Positions 1 to 7,125 of a stretch of DNA of 10,231 nucleotides are shown here, in pieces. The position numbers and the translations under genes were made by a program. Under the pieces are notes generated by a model. The model searched no databases. It was not told where the DNA came from and saw only the letters and a list, made by a program, of their open reading frames with translations. Source of the stretch: Lachnospiraceae bacterium (lineage in GTDB: Bacteria > Bacillota > Clostridia > Lachnospirales > Lachnospiraceae); contig CAAEUM010000071.1 in the NCBI GenBank assembly GCA_900759225.1, forward strand, positions 1-10,231, written 5' to 3'. The stretch's first letter is position 1, and every line of letters begins with the position of its first letter.

Positions 1-22
1 CTGCTTGTATAAAAATTTCTCT

Positions 23-1522
23 TTAATCCAGGAAGGTGACTGCCTTACATGGCGTTCTGTAATTGGAGGGCGCATAGCATATACCGGATTTCGGTGTGCT
101 TGCATGGATGATCTGACCTCCGCCTACATAAATACCTACATGATTAATGTAATCGCCGCTGGCATAGAACAATAAATCCCCCGGCTTTACATCGCTGACC
201 GGAATTGCCTTTCCTCTTGCTGCCTGGTCTCTGGAGCTTCGTCCTGTACTGATTCCAAAATGGGCATATACGCTCATAACAAAGCCGGAGCAGTCTGCCC
301 CATTGGTAAGGCTGGTTCCTCCATACACGTATGGATTTCCAAGGAACTGTTTTGCATAGGCCACAACTGCATTTCTTGTAGCTGCCACAACCTCAGAATC
401 TCCGCTGTCCGGGCTTTCTGCACCTGGGCCTGCAGGAACTGTAGCCTCTGTCTCCTTCTCTGTCTCAGGCTCAGTCGCTTTTTCTGTTTCTGTAGGCGCC
501 TCTACCGTTTCCATATTTCCATTTTCCGGATTTCCTTCAATGGTTTCTATTACCGGTGCTGTTGTCTCTTCTTTTTTAGGAGCAGCAGTCGTTTCCTCTT
601 TTGTTGGCGCAGCAGTTGTTGTTTTCTTCTTCTCTGCCTGTGCCTTCTTTGCTTCCTCCAATTCCTTTAAAGCCTTTTCAGCCTCTGCCTTTCTCTTAGC
701 CTCTTCCTCTGCCTTCTTCTGCTCTTCCTCCACTGAAACTGCTTTATTGAATTCTACGGATGTTTCCATATAATCCTTAAATACATAGCCTTCCAGGTCA
801 GTGTCAACTGCTACCTTAAGGAAGTCTCCCTGTTCCTCCAAAACAGTATAATGAGCCCCTTCTGAAAGCAGGGTCAGCGTTTTGCTTGTGAGGTCTGCGC
901 TTTCCCTTAAGCGCAGGCTCTGGGTATTTACAACCGTTCCATAGGTTGTTCCCACTTCCTTGGCGCGGCTTTCCGCAGCCTGTCCTGTAACAAAATATTC
1001 TGCTTTTATGTATCCGGTTACATTTCCTGATTTAATCTGGTACCATTTCCCGCCTTCCCCGTCTACAGTACCGAGAATCGTAGCTGCACAGTCATTATAA
1101 ATCTTTCCTGTAACCTGGCTGCTGGTATTGGCCTCTGTGCGGATATTCACAGAGCCATTGATTTTCGAAACAGCGATATTATCGTAAGCTGATGAGGTTT
1201 TCTTATTCTGACCGGTTTCTGATGATGCCGCTATTTGCCGGGCTGCTGCACTCTCTGCAGCACCTGCCCCGTTTTCTGCCGCAGAAGCTGATGTTTCATT
1301 TGCAGCAGATGCTGATCGGGAGGCTGCCTGCTTCTCCATATTGGGATAATTAGCTGCCAGATTCTTTTCCGGCTCCGTTGTCCCTGCATAATAATTATTC
1401 AGTGTGACGGAAATTCCAGCCAGAGAAGAACCTGTTTCCAGATTTGTAGAAGCAGCTGCCGGAAATGCACAGATCATGCTGCAGGCACCACCAAGCATCA
1501 GTAATTGTTTCCACTTAGTCAT
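23..1522 (-). CDS. Secreted SH3-domain NlpC/P60 peptidoglycan endopeptidase
   Basis: Predicted exported cell-wall hydrolase of 499 residues. NlpC/P60 enzymes cut peptide stems of peptidoglycan, usually the D-Glu to diamino-acid bond. Residues 1-25 form a signal peptide (MTKWKQ, hydrophobic core, then FPAAAS). An Ala/Ser-rich stretch follows, then two bacterial SH3 domains (about 119-180 and 194-253; NIRTEAN and LRLRESAD are typical), a charged Lys/Glu/Ala helix (about 263-300), a Thr/Pro/Glu linker (301-380) and the C-terminal NlpC/P60 domain (385-499). The likely catalytic triad is Cys411 (DCSGF), His461 (NHVGIY) and His473 (IIHAS), all intact. The ATG at 1522 was chosen over one 15 codons upstream because it starts a clean signal peptide and has GGGAGGAG ten bases ahead; the longer form adds a Cys/Arg-rich head. 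It overlaps the end of trxB by 8 bases, so translational coupling is likely. Family is confident; the exact bond cut and biological role are inferred. Confidence 0.93.
   Translation of the reverse strand: MTKWKQLLMLGGACSMICAFPAAASTNLETGSSLAGISVTLNNYYAGTTEPEKNLAANYPNMEKQAASRSASAANETSASAAENGAGAAESAAARQIAASSETGQNKKTSSAYDNIAVSKINGSVNIRTEANTSSQVTGKIYNDCAATILGTVDGEGGKWYQIKSGNVTGYIKAEYFVTGQAAESRAKEVGTTYGTVVNTQSLRLRESADLTSKTLTLLSEGAHYTVLEEQGDFLKVAVDTDLEGYVFKDYMETSVEFNKAVSVEEEQKKAEEEAKRKAEAEKALKELEEAKKAQAEKKKTTTAAPTKEETTAAPKKEETTAPVIETIEGNPENGNMETVEAPTETEKATEPETEKETEATVPAGPGAESPDSGDSEVVAATRNAVVAYAKQFLGNPYVYGGTSLTNGADCSGFVMSVYAHFGISTGRSSRDQAARGKAIPVSDVKPGDLLFYASGDYINHVGIYVGGGQIIHASTPKSGICYAPSNYRTPCKAVTFLD
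554..622 (-). repeat. Degenerate Thr-Thr-Ala-Ala-Pro-x-Lys-Glu-Glu coding repeat
   Basis: Inside the NlpC/P60 gene the linker reads as imperfect tandem units of TTAAPTKEE, TTAAPKKEE and TTAP. It joins the charged helix to the catalytic domain and probably acts as a flexible wall-spanning spacer. Such tracts often vary in length between strains; that is a general expectation and cannot be seen here. Confidence 0.55.
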
Positions 1523-2462
1523 GGTGCGTTTTCTCCTCCCGCATTTGTGACAGGTAACGCTCTGCACTTGTTACTGCATTGGCTCCATCCGCCACTGCCG
1601 TCACAATCTGGCGAAGCGGCTTCTTTCTGAGATCCCCGGCAGCAAAAATTCCGGGAGCAGATGTAATCCCATCCTCTCCTGCCTTGATATAGCCTTTTTC
1701 CATCTCCGCAAGGCCTTCAAATACCTGGCTTTCCGGTGTGATTCCCACTGCAATAAATACACCCTGAACCTCCAGGCTGCTTTTTTCCCCTGTCCGTACA
1801 TTTTTAAGGGAAAGCTGCCGAACCGTATCCTGTCCTTCAATGGCCTCTGCCACTGTATCCCAGATGATCTCCACATTTTCACAGGACATCAGATTATCCT
1901 GAAGGCTTTTTGCTGCCCTCAGCTCGTTCCTTCTGTGTATCAGATATACCTTACTGCACATACGAGACAGAAAGATTGCGTCTTCCACTGCTACGTCCCC
2001 GCCTCCGATCACAGCGGTAACCTTATTTCTAAAAAAAGCACCGTCGCAGGTTGCACAGTAAGAAACGCCGGTACCGGCAAATTCCTCTTCACCGGGAACG
2101 CCCAGCTTCTGATGAACCGCCCCTGTGGCCAATATCAATGCTTTTGCCTCATAGGCAGCTTGGCTTCCGATTACCCGCTTGATTCCTCCAGCGCCCTCAT
2201 CTTCCACCCGGACCACCTCATCCTCCACAAACCTGGTGCCCAGCCTATCTGCATGCTCCCGCAGCTTCAAGCCCAGATCATAACCCCCGATTCCCGGAAA
2301 TCCCGGATAATTGTCCACTTCATAGGTAGTAAGCACCTGACCGCCGCTTACCATCGCCTTCTCAATCACCAGCGTATCAAGCCTTGCCCTCTGGGCGTAC
2401 ACAGCCGCTCCCAGTCCTGCCGGCCCGGAGCCAATAATAATCAAATCGTATAAATGTGTCAT
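1515..2462 (-). CDS. trxB: Thioredoxin reductase (NADPH, FAD)
   Basis: A 315-residue low-molecular-weight thioredoxin reductase, normal length for the family. It passes electrons from NADPH through FAD to a redox disulfide and then to thioredoxin in the cytoplasm. The N-terminal FAD motif is GSGPAGLGAA (11-20), the active disulfide is Cys136-Ala-Thr-Cys139, the nucleotide motif is GGGDVAVEDA (153-162), and HRRNELR (176-182) matches the HRRxxxR pattern that marks NADPH preference. The last FAD motif is GIFAAGDLRKKPLRQIVTA (271-289). The presence of HRRxxxR argues against the ferredoxin- or flavin-linked reductases of some clostridia that lack it. A weak AAAGGA ribosome binding site lies 11 bases before the ATG. 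The gene is first in a two-gene unit with the NlpC/P60 gene and runs divergently from the SDR gene. No thioredoxin gene is in the window. Confidence 0.96.
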   Translation of the reverse strand: MTHLYDLIIIGSGPAGLGAAVYAQRARLDTLVIEKAMVSGGQVLTTYEVDNYPGFPGIGGYDLGLKLREHADRLGTRFVEDEVVRVEDEGAGGIKRVIGSQAAYEAKALILATGAVHQKLGVPGEEEFAGTGVSYCATCDGAFFRNKVTAVIGGGDVAVEDAIFLSRMCSKVYLIHRRNELRAAKSLQDNLMSCENVEIIWDTVAEAIEGQDTVRQLSLKNVRTGEKSSLEVQGVFIAVGITPESQVFEGLAEMEKGYIKAGEDGITSAPGIFAAGDLRKKPLRQIVTAVADGANAVTSAERYLSQMREEKTHHD

Positions 2463-2487
2463 TTTTCACTTTATCCTTTTTTGCACT

Positions 2488-2504
2488 GTTTACATGTTTA
2501 CCAT
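2488..2504. repeat. Short direct repeat at the trxB start region
   Basis: GTTTACAT and GTTTACCAT sit head to tail just downstream of the trxB -10 box, where transcription should begin. The position would suit an operator, but the copies are short and no known regulator site was recognised. Confidence 0.3.
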
Positions 2505-2505
2505 C

Positions 2506-2535
2506 AGTATAACATAATTTTGAAATTTATTACAA
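2506..2535 (-). promoter_or_regulatory. Predicted sigma-A promoter of trxB, extended -10
   Basis: Read on the minus strand, TTGTAA (2535-2530) is followed after 18 bases by TATACT (2511-2506), with TG one base before the -10 box, an extended -10 element. It lies about 45 bases before the trxB start and is the only good match in that part of the gap. Transcription would start near 2499. Confidence 0.6.
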
Positions 2536-2606
2536 TGCAAATTCTTACAATTCTCTTGTGGCAATTCAGCCTTACGAAGATTCAGGCAGAAAAATATATT
2601 GAAAAC

Positions 2607-2636
2607 TTGTATACGGATGGCACCATGTGCTACAAT
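2607..2636 (+). promoter_or_regulatory. Predicted sigma-A promoter of the SDR gene, extended -10
   Basis: TTGTAT (2607-2612) and TACAAT (2631-2636) are 18 bases apart, and TGC directly before TACAAT gives an extended -10 box. The start of transcription would be near 2643, leaving a leader of about 66 bases. A TATAAT at 2672 is an alternative -10 but has no convincing -35 partner. Confidence 0.55.
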
Positions 2637-2644
2637 AAAATCAA

Positions 2645-2661
2645 GGCTGGCGCTGCCGGCC
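2645..2661 (+). other. GC-rich hairpin at the predicted 5' end of the SDR mRNA
   Basis: GGCTGGC pairs with GCCGGCC around a GCT loop, seven pairs with one G-U. It starts within about two bases of the predicted transcription start. A hairpin this close to an mRNA 5' end can protect against decay. The sequence after it (CCAGTCATTTTATAAT) is only moderately U-rich, so an attenuator is possible but less likely. Confidence 0.4.
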
Positions 2662-2708
2662 CCAGTCATTTTATAATATAAATATCAACTGTCAAAGGGG
2701 GAATTCCT

Positions 2709-3440
2709 ATGCCGCGTAAAACTGTACTTGTAACAGGAGCTTCCCGTGGAATCGGGAAAGCCATTGCAATCAAATTTGCGAAAAAGGGCTATAATGTGGC
2801 GATCAGCTGCATCCGCAATGAAGACAGACTGCTTCAAGCAAAAAAAGAAATCGAATCCTATCAGGTGTCCTGTCTGGCCTATACCGGAGATATGGGAGAT
2901 ATAGGCTGTTGTCGGGAAATGTTTGAACAGATCAAAAAGCAGTTTGGCGGTGTGGATGTACTAGTAAACAATGCCGGGATCTCCTACATTGGCCTGCTCC
3001 AGGATATGTCTCCTCAGGACTGGGAAAAAATACTGCACGTAAACCTTACCTCTGTATTTAACTGCTGCAAGCTGGCAATTCCCTATATGATCCATCAGAA
3101 GCAGGGAAAAATCATCAATATTTCCTCTGTGTGGGGCATTGCAGGGGCCTCCTGCGAGGTTGCCTACTCTGCCACCAAAGGCGGAATCAACGCCTTTACC
3201 AAAGCTCTGGCAAAGGAATTGGCTCCCAGCAATATCCAGGTCAACGCAGTAGCCTGCGGGGCCATTGATACAGAAATGAACCAGTGGCTGGAGGAGGATG
3301 AGCTCATCGCTCTGGTAGACGAGATCCCTGCCGGCCGTCTTGGCCGCGCCGAAGAGATTGCCGACTTTGTCTACCATCTCGGATATAAAGAATCCTATCT
3401 TACCGGACAGGTGATCGGGATGGATGGGGGATGGACATAA
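2709..3440 (+). CDS. ymfI: SDR oxidoreductase, likely EF-P 5-aminopentanone reductase (YmfI-like)
   Basis: A 243-residue classical short-chain dehydrogenase/reductase. The cofactor motif is TGASRGIG (9-16), followed by NNAG (87-90) and the catalytic set Asn112, Ser140, Tyr153 and Lys157, all intact and spaced as in FabG. Automatic annotation would probably say 3-oxoacyl-ACP reductase. However, the block SSVWGIAGASCEVAYSATKGG, then FTKALAKELAPSN, IDTEMNQ and DEIPAGRL, resembles my recollection of Bacillus subtilis YmfI (SSIWGETGASCEV, LAKELAPSG, DEIPIGRL) more than FabG. YmfI reduces 5-aminopentanone to 5-aminopentanol on elongation factor P. The gene stands alone, with no fatty acid synthesis genes nearby, which agrees with that reading. 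AAAGGGGG lies seven bases before the ATG. The SDR class is certain; the YmfI role is a recalled-sequence inference, and true FabG or a sugar dehydrogenase remains possible. Confidence 0.85.
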   Translation: MPRKTVLVTGASRGIGKAIAIKFAKKGYNVAISCIRNEDRLLQAKKEIESYQVSCLAYTGDMGDIGCCREMFEQIKKQFGGVDVLVNNAGISYIGLLQDMSPQDWEKILHVNLTSVFNCCKLAIPYMIHQKQGKIINISSVWGIAGASCEVAYSATKGGINAFTKALAKELAPSNIQVNAVACGAIDTEMNQWLEEDELIALVDEIPAGRLGRAEEIADFVYHLGYKESYLTGQVIGMDGGWT

Positions 3441-3466
3441 GCATATACACTGCCTGAAAGACTTTT

Positions 3467-3513
3467 GTGTTATAGGAGACTTCACCAAAGCCTCCTATGA
3501 CACTGTTTATTTT
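3467..3513 (+). terminator. Rho-independent terminator after the SDR gene
   Basis: GTGTTATAGGAG (3467-3478) pairs with CTCCTATGACAC (3492-3503), twelve pairs with one G-U. Past an A-C mismatch the stem continues with CTT/AAG around a CACCA loop. TGTTTATTTT follows on the plus strand. The hairpin ends just outside the stop codon of the converging GH43 gene. On the minus strand the bases after it are AAAAGTC, so it does not look like an efficient terminator in that direction. Confidence 0.8.
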
Positions 3514-5063
3514 ACGATTCCGCCAACTAAATCCGCTCCATCCCAAGTACTGTTAATAGTAAATTCCCGTTCAAACACACCTGCACCCTGTTCGGAAAAT
3601 AATCCGATCATTGTGCCTGTGTAGGAGCGCTCCATCATCGTTTCCGCGCACATAGCTGCAATCGTTCCGCTTCCTAAGATATTCCAGGCTTCTCCATCTG
3701 TACTGTAAAAAAATCTATATTCCGTTTTGTCTGACTGAATTTTCATCCAGATCCGTTCAACCGCATCCTCAACATGTTTGCTCTGACTTTCATAGCCAAC
3801 ATCATAAATATGCTTATACAGACTTAAACTCCATCCTCCGTCTCTCTGCACTGCGGCCACATCATAATGATTGTAATTGCTATAATATACTGTCATTCCA
3901 AAACGGCTGCATCGGCTTTCACTCAGATTCAGACACGCCACAGCCTCTGTCTTAAATTCCTGCTGTTCACGCAGAATGCAGCTCGGACTTCCCATTTCTG
4001 AATCCAGTCCTGTTTCTGTTCCATAGAGAAAAAGCTTCCCATCCTTTACTTTATAATTCTCACTGTGCTTTCCTTTAATATAGGAAAGCTCCTCCGGGAA
4101 AGCTTCTTCATTTTCTGAATACAAAAAGCTCCAGCAGCCTTCATTCTCTGAATACACCATTACACCCGTTTTGGGAAGCTCCCCTTCCATTTCCATAGAA
4201 AGACTTGCCTCCTCAACCTGAGGCCATCCGTCCTTCCAGGTGACAGGTGCAAGAAACGTTTCCCTTCCCAGGTTATGCAAAAGAATATCGCCAAACATAC
4301 GGATTCCAAGGCAGACACACCACCAATTCCCCTTCGTATCCTCAACCAGATCCCCATGCCCTACTGCCTGAATCACCTTCCAATTTTTTTCCATGTGTGA
4401 GAGCAGCGGATTATGAGGGCAGGGCTCATAACCTCCTGTGATACATTTTGAGCGCTGTATCACAACCCGATGACTGTATTGAGTTCCTCCTTCTGCGGTC
4501 ACCAGATAATACCAGCCATCCTTCTTATAGATATGGGGACCTTCTGCACATTTTCCACCGCAGCCCCTGCTTATTAAATAGCGTTCCGAAAGCAGTTCAC
4601 CGGTCAAAGGATTTACCTGGAATGCCACAATGCCTCTTTTTCCATCCAGCCTTCCTTTTCCACAGTACCAGCAGTTTCCATCATCATCCCAGAAAAGAGA
4701 CGGATCGATTCCATTTTGGTCTATCAGTACCGGCTCAGACCATGGCCCCTCCGGATGCTCTGAATGTACAATAAAATTCCCTTTACCGGTAACCTCTGTT
4801 GTAATAACATAAAAGCGCCCCTGATGCCATCGGATCGTCGGAGCATAGATTCCTTTTGAATTTTTGCAGGACTCTAAATAAATCTGGCTCTCTCTGGTAA
4901 GGCAATGCCCTACCAGAGCCCAGTGTACTAAATCCTTACTATGATATAAGGGAAGCCCCGGAAAGTATGTAAACGTAGAGGTAACTAAATAAAAATCACT
5001 TCCTACCCTGCATATGCTGGGGTCCGGATGAAACCCCCTTATAATTGGATTTTGGTATTTCAT
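3507..5063 (-). CDS. Cytoplasmic GH43 glycosidase (beta-xylosidase / alpha-L-arabinofuranosidase type)
   Basis: A 518-residue glycoside hydrolase family 43 protein, the usual length for the two-domain GH43 xylosidases. The N-terminal five-bladed propeller starts with NPIIRGFHPDPSICRVGSDFYLVTST; Asp14 is the likely general base, Asp120 (GIDPSLFWDDDG) the pKa-tuning residue and Glu174 (CAEGPHIYKK) the general acid. VGHGDLVED (234-242) is also typical. From about 325 a C-terminal ConA-like beta-sandwich follows (SPSCILREQQEF, FGMTVYYSNYNHYDV). There is no signal peptide, so it should act on imported oligosaccharides, removing xylose or arabinose from non-reducing ends. Its ATG overlaps the TGA of the propeller-protein gene (ATGA), and GGAGAG lies seven bases upstream, so it is probably translated in step with that gene. 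It is the last gene of the operon and converges on the SDR gene. The exact sugar specificity cannot be read from the sequence. Confidence 0.93.
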   Translation of the reverse strand: MKYQNPIIRGFHPDPSICRVGSDFYLVTSTFTYFPGLPLYHSKDLVHWALVGHCLTRESQIYLESCKNSKGIYAPTIRWHQGRFYVITTEVTGKGNFIVHSEHPEGPWSEPVLIDQNGIDPSLFWDDDGNCWYCGKGRLDGKRGIVAFQVNPLTGELLSERYLISRGCGGKCAEGPHIYKKDGWYYLVTAEGGTQYSHRVVIQRSKCITGGYEPCPHNPLLSHMEKNWKVIQAVGHGDLVEDTKGNWWCVCLGIRMFGDILLHNLGRETFLAPVTWKDGWPQVEEASLSMEMEGELPKTGVMVYSENEGCWSFLYSENEEAFPEELSYIKGKHSENYKVKDGKLFLYGTETGLDSEMGSPSCILREQQEFKTEAVACLNLSESRCSRFGMTVYYSNYNHYDVAAVQRDGGWSLSLYKHIYDVGYESQSKHVEDAVERIWMKIQSDKTEYRFFYSTDGEAWNILGSGTIAAMCAETMMERSYTGTMIGLFSEQGAGVFEREFTINSTWDGADLVGGIVK

Positions 5064-7066
5064 TTTTTATCTCTCCATTTTGCGAAGGAATATTCCCCGC
5101 GATAGTTTGAGCTGTTGTAATGAGGATATTTATCCGGGATATATTCCTTATCTTTTATTTTACATGGTGCATCCTGAGTATAGATAAACATCCGGTTTGC
5201 ATCCCATAAAACAATTTCATCTCTGGCATCTCCCGTCACATTGATCACCTCTGCACAAAGATCCGGGTGTCCGTCATCCGGGAAAGCGACTACCACATCA
5301 CCTTCTCCATCCAGCATTCCTCCATATCTCACATTTCCGTTCAGCAGGATCAGCTCTGTTCCGTCTCCCTGCCAGTTAACTGGTGCAATAATATTTCCGT
5401 TAGAGCCAGGCTCCATATGCCATATCTCATTTCCCTTACAGTCATGAAGATAAATGATTCCCTGATATTCCCAATAAGTTGTTGTACAAATTTCTAATCC
5501 CTTTTGTTCCGGACAATAATTGGCAATGCTGATTCTCTGCCCATGACCGTTCAAATCTCTATGACGTATGTTTCCCTGCTTATCAACGATCATAAAGCCT
5601 TCCCAGCCGGAAACCATGGCGATCATCTCATCCTCGTCAGGATCAAATTTTCCGACTACGATTTCATCTGTATGATCCACTTCAATAGGAAGCGTCCACA
5701 TCAGCTTTCCATCACTTCCGATCATATTATAGCAGCTGAATATTTCATCCTTTCCATCTCCGTTAAAATCATAGCCATACGGAAAATGGCCTGTATTTTT
5801 ATACTGAAACTGCCACAGAAGCTCTAATTCAGAGTTAAATACCCATAATCTGGAATATCTGTCCTTTATCATAATATCCGAAGGACGTTCCTTACCTGAT
5901 ACATTCACAATGCGAATTGCATCTACATTCAGGCGGTCAAAGGCATGACGATCAAATTCAATATTAAGGAGCTGATCTGCCGGGATATCATTAAAGGGGG
6001 TATGGATCCATTTTCTGACCTCACCTGTTTTTCCGTCCAATATCATCAGCTTAAAATCGCGGGCCATGATAACCTCATCATACCCATCGCCATCAATATC
6101 ATAAACCTGGAATGGAAGGTCTGCAGTCAGATTTTGATTTTCCTTCAGCTCAGAGGGTTCACCAATCTGCCATAATATCTCCCCATTTTCCATATTCACA
6201 GCCGTCAGGCAGCTTATATTCGCATATCTGTCTTTATGTACACGTTTCTGATTCTGTGCCATAACAAAATACCAGTCATCTTCGCCCATAAGATGTCCGA
6301 AGCGGATCTGCCTTGCTGCACCATAATTTTTTAGATCGATCACCTTGTGAAGCTTAGGCTGAGCATACTTGGCACGTTTTAAAGCTACCCGCTCCTCCTT
6401 CTGACGTTTTTCTTCTGCCAGAGCTGCAAAAGAGTCTTCATCTGTCCATACTTTTATATCTGTAAACTGTGCAGGCATATAGCTGGAGATTGCGATCTTC
6501 CCATATTTGTAGTCACTATCTTCCATAGTAAGCACTGTTTTTCCATTAATCCTGCCTGTAAAGTGACTGCCCCTACATTCGACCTCCAGCAAATAGTATT
6601 CATCTGAATTATACGGATATTCGGCCTCTGCCATCAGAATACGATTCTTTTTGCAAATCTTCCAGAACTGAACCTTATTGCTATCATTAAGGAAAAATCC
6701 ATAATTCATAAGGGAGGTCTGATAACGGAACACAAGACCAGCCTCTTCTTCCGTGCATAAGGCCCTCACCCTAACAGATGCTGTATAATCCTTCCATTGA
6801 ATGTCGCCAGCTACCAGCAGCGGACTCACATTTTTTGTTAATGGGTTGCGCACTCTCATCTGTTCAATATATTTTTTACCATCCTGTTCTGTGATCAGCC
6901 AGCTTGGGCCGCGATAATTTGCATTTACAATGGGATCATACCACTGTCCTGTATATCCTACTACCGGATAATAATGATATTCTCCCATAGCTGTATGTGC
7001 ATGGTCAAACGGAAATGAGCCAATGGGAAATGATGTAAAATCATCTTCTAATAATGTATAAGTCAT
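5060..7066 (-). CDS. ConA-like plus FG-GAP beta-propeller protein, possible polysaccharide lyase
   Basis: A 668-residue protein that I place by architecture only. Residues 1-210 look like a ConA/LamG or DUF1080-type beta-sandwich (KDYTASVRVRAL, EEAGLVFRYQ, YYLLEVECRGSHFTGRINGK, YGKIAISSY). A charged helix follows (about 210-235), then a long beta-propeller to the C terminus. The propeller has calcium-loop motifs of FG-GAP type: DIDGDGYDE (323-331), DFNGDGKDE (433-441), FDPDEDE (474-480) and a weaker VTGDARDE (610-617). It ends in a Tyr/Asn-rich tail, YPHYNSSNYRGEYSF. Beta-propellers with such loops occur in PL11-type rhamnogalacturonan lyases, which suggests a lyase acting on uronic-acid glycans, but I cannot see a proven active site. 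A pure glycan-binding role is the alternative. No signal peptide is present, unusual for such propellers, so it probably works in the cytoplasm. AAGGAGG lies nine bases before the ATG; the gene ends in an ATGA overlap with GH43. Confidence 0.8.
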   Translation of the reverse strand: MTYTLLEDDFTSFPIGSFPFDHAHTAMGEYHYYPVVGYTGQWYDPIVNANYRGPSWLITEQDGKKYIEQMRVRNPLTKNVSPLLVAGDIQWKDYTASVRVRALCTEEEAGLVFRYQTSLMNYGFFLNDSNKVQFWKICKKNRILMAEAEYPYNSDEYYLLEVECRGSHFTGRINGKTVLTMEDSDYKYGKIAISSYMPAQFTDIKVWTDEDSFAALAEEKRQKEERVALKRAKYAQPKLHKVIDLKNYGAARQIRFGHLMGEDDWYFVMAQNQKRVHKDRYANISCLTAVNMENGEILWQIGEPSELKENQNLTADLPFQVYDIDGDGYDEVIMARDFKLMILDGKTGEVRKWIHTPFNDIPADQLLNIEFDRHAFDRLNVDAIRIVNVSGKERPSDIMIKDRYSRLWVFNSELELLWQFQYKNTGHFPYGYDFNGDGKDEIFSCYNMIGSDGKLMWTLPIEVDHTDEIVVGKFDPDEDEMIAMVSGWEGFMIVDKQGNIRHRDLNGHGQRISIANYCPEQKGLEICTTTYWEYQGIIYLHDCKGNEIWHMEPGSNGNIIAPVNWQGDGTELILLNGNVRYGGMLDGEGDVVVAFPDDGHPDLCAEVINVTGDARDEIVLWDANRMFIYTQDAPCKIKDKEYIPDKYPHYNSSNYRGEYSFAKWRDKK

Positions 7067-7090
7067 TTTATTACGCCTCCTTCAAAGCAC

Positions 7091-7116
7091 ATAAGCCCGC
7101 CAAAAGGCGGGCTTAT
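7091..7116. other. Perfect intercistronic hairpin between binding-protein and propeller genes
   Basis: ATAAGCCCGCC (7091-7101) pairs perfectly with GGCGGGCTTAT (7106-7116) around AAAA, an 11-pair stem. It starts 10 bases after the binding-protein stop codon (minus strand) and ends 24 bases before the next ATG. In the direction of transcription it is followed by GTGCTTTG, a poor U-tract. It is therefore better read as a partial terminator or an mRNA 3'-end stabiliser that keeps binding-protein mRNA more abundant than downstream enzyme mRNA. Confidence 0.75.
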
Positions 7117-7125
7117 TATGATTGC

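Noticed and set aside
260..773. Plus-strand open frames rich in Cys, Phe, Leu and Ser opposite the NlpC/P60 gene
   Set aside because: They are antisense readings of the Lys/Glu/Thr-rich linker and carry no independent signals.
1523..1567. Longer N terminus for the NlpC/P60 protein starting at 1567
   Set aside because: The extra 15 residues (Cys, Lys and Arg rich) would spoil the signal peptide, lie wholly within trxB, and have a worse start context than the ATG at 1522.
2454..2681. 75-codon plus-strand open frame in the trxB/SDR gap
   Set aside because: It spans both predicted promoters, has no ribosome binding site, starts inside trxB and encodes no recognisable protein.
2961..3488. 175-codon minus-strand frame opposite the SDR gene
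   Set aside because: It is the antisense of a clear, motif-complete SDR gene and has no family features.
3467..3503. Hairpin as terminator for the minus-strand sugar operon
   Set aside because: On the minus strand the stem is followed by AAAAGTC with no U-tract. It fits plus-strand termination after the SDR gene.
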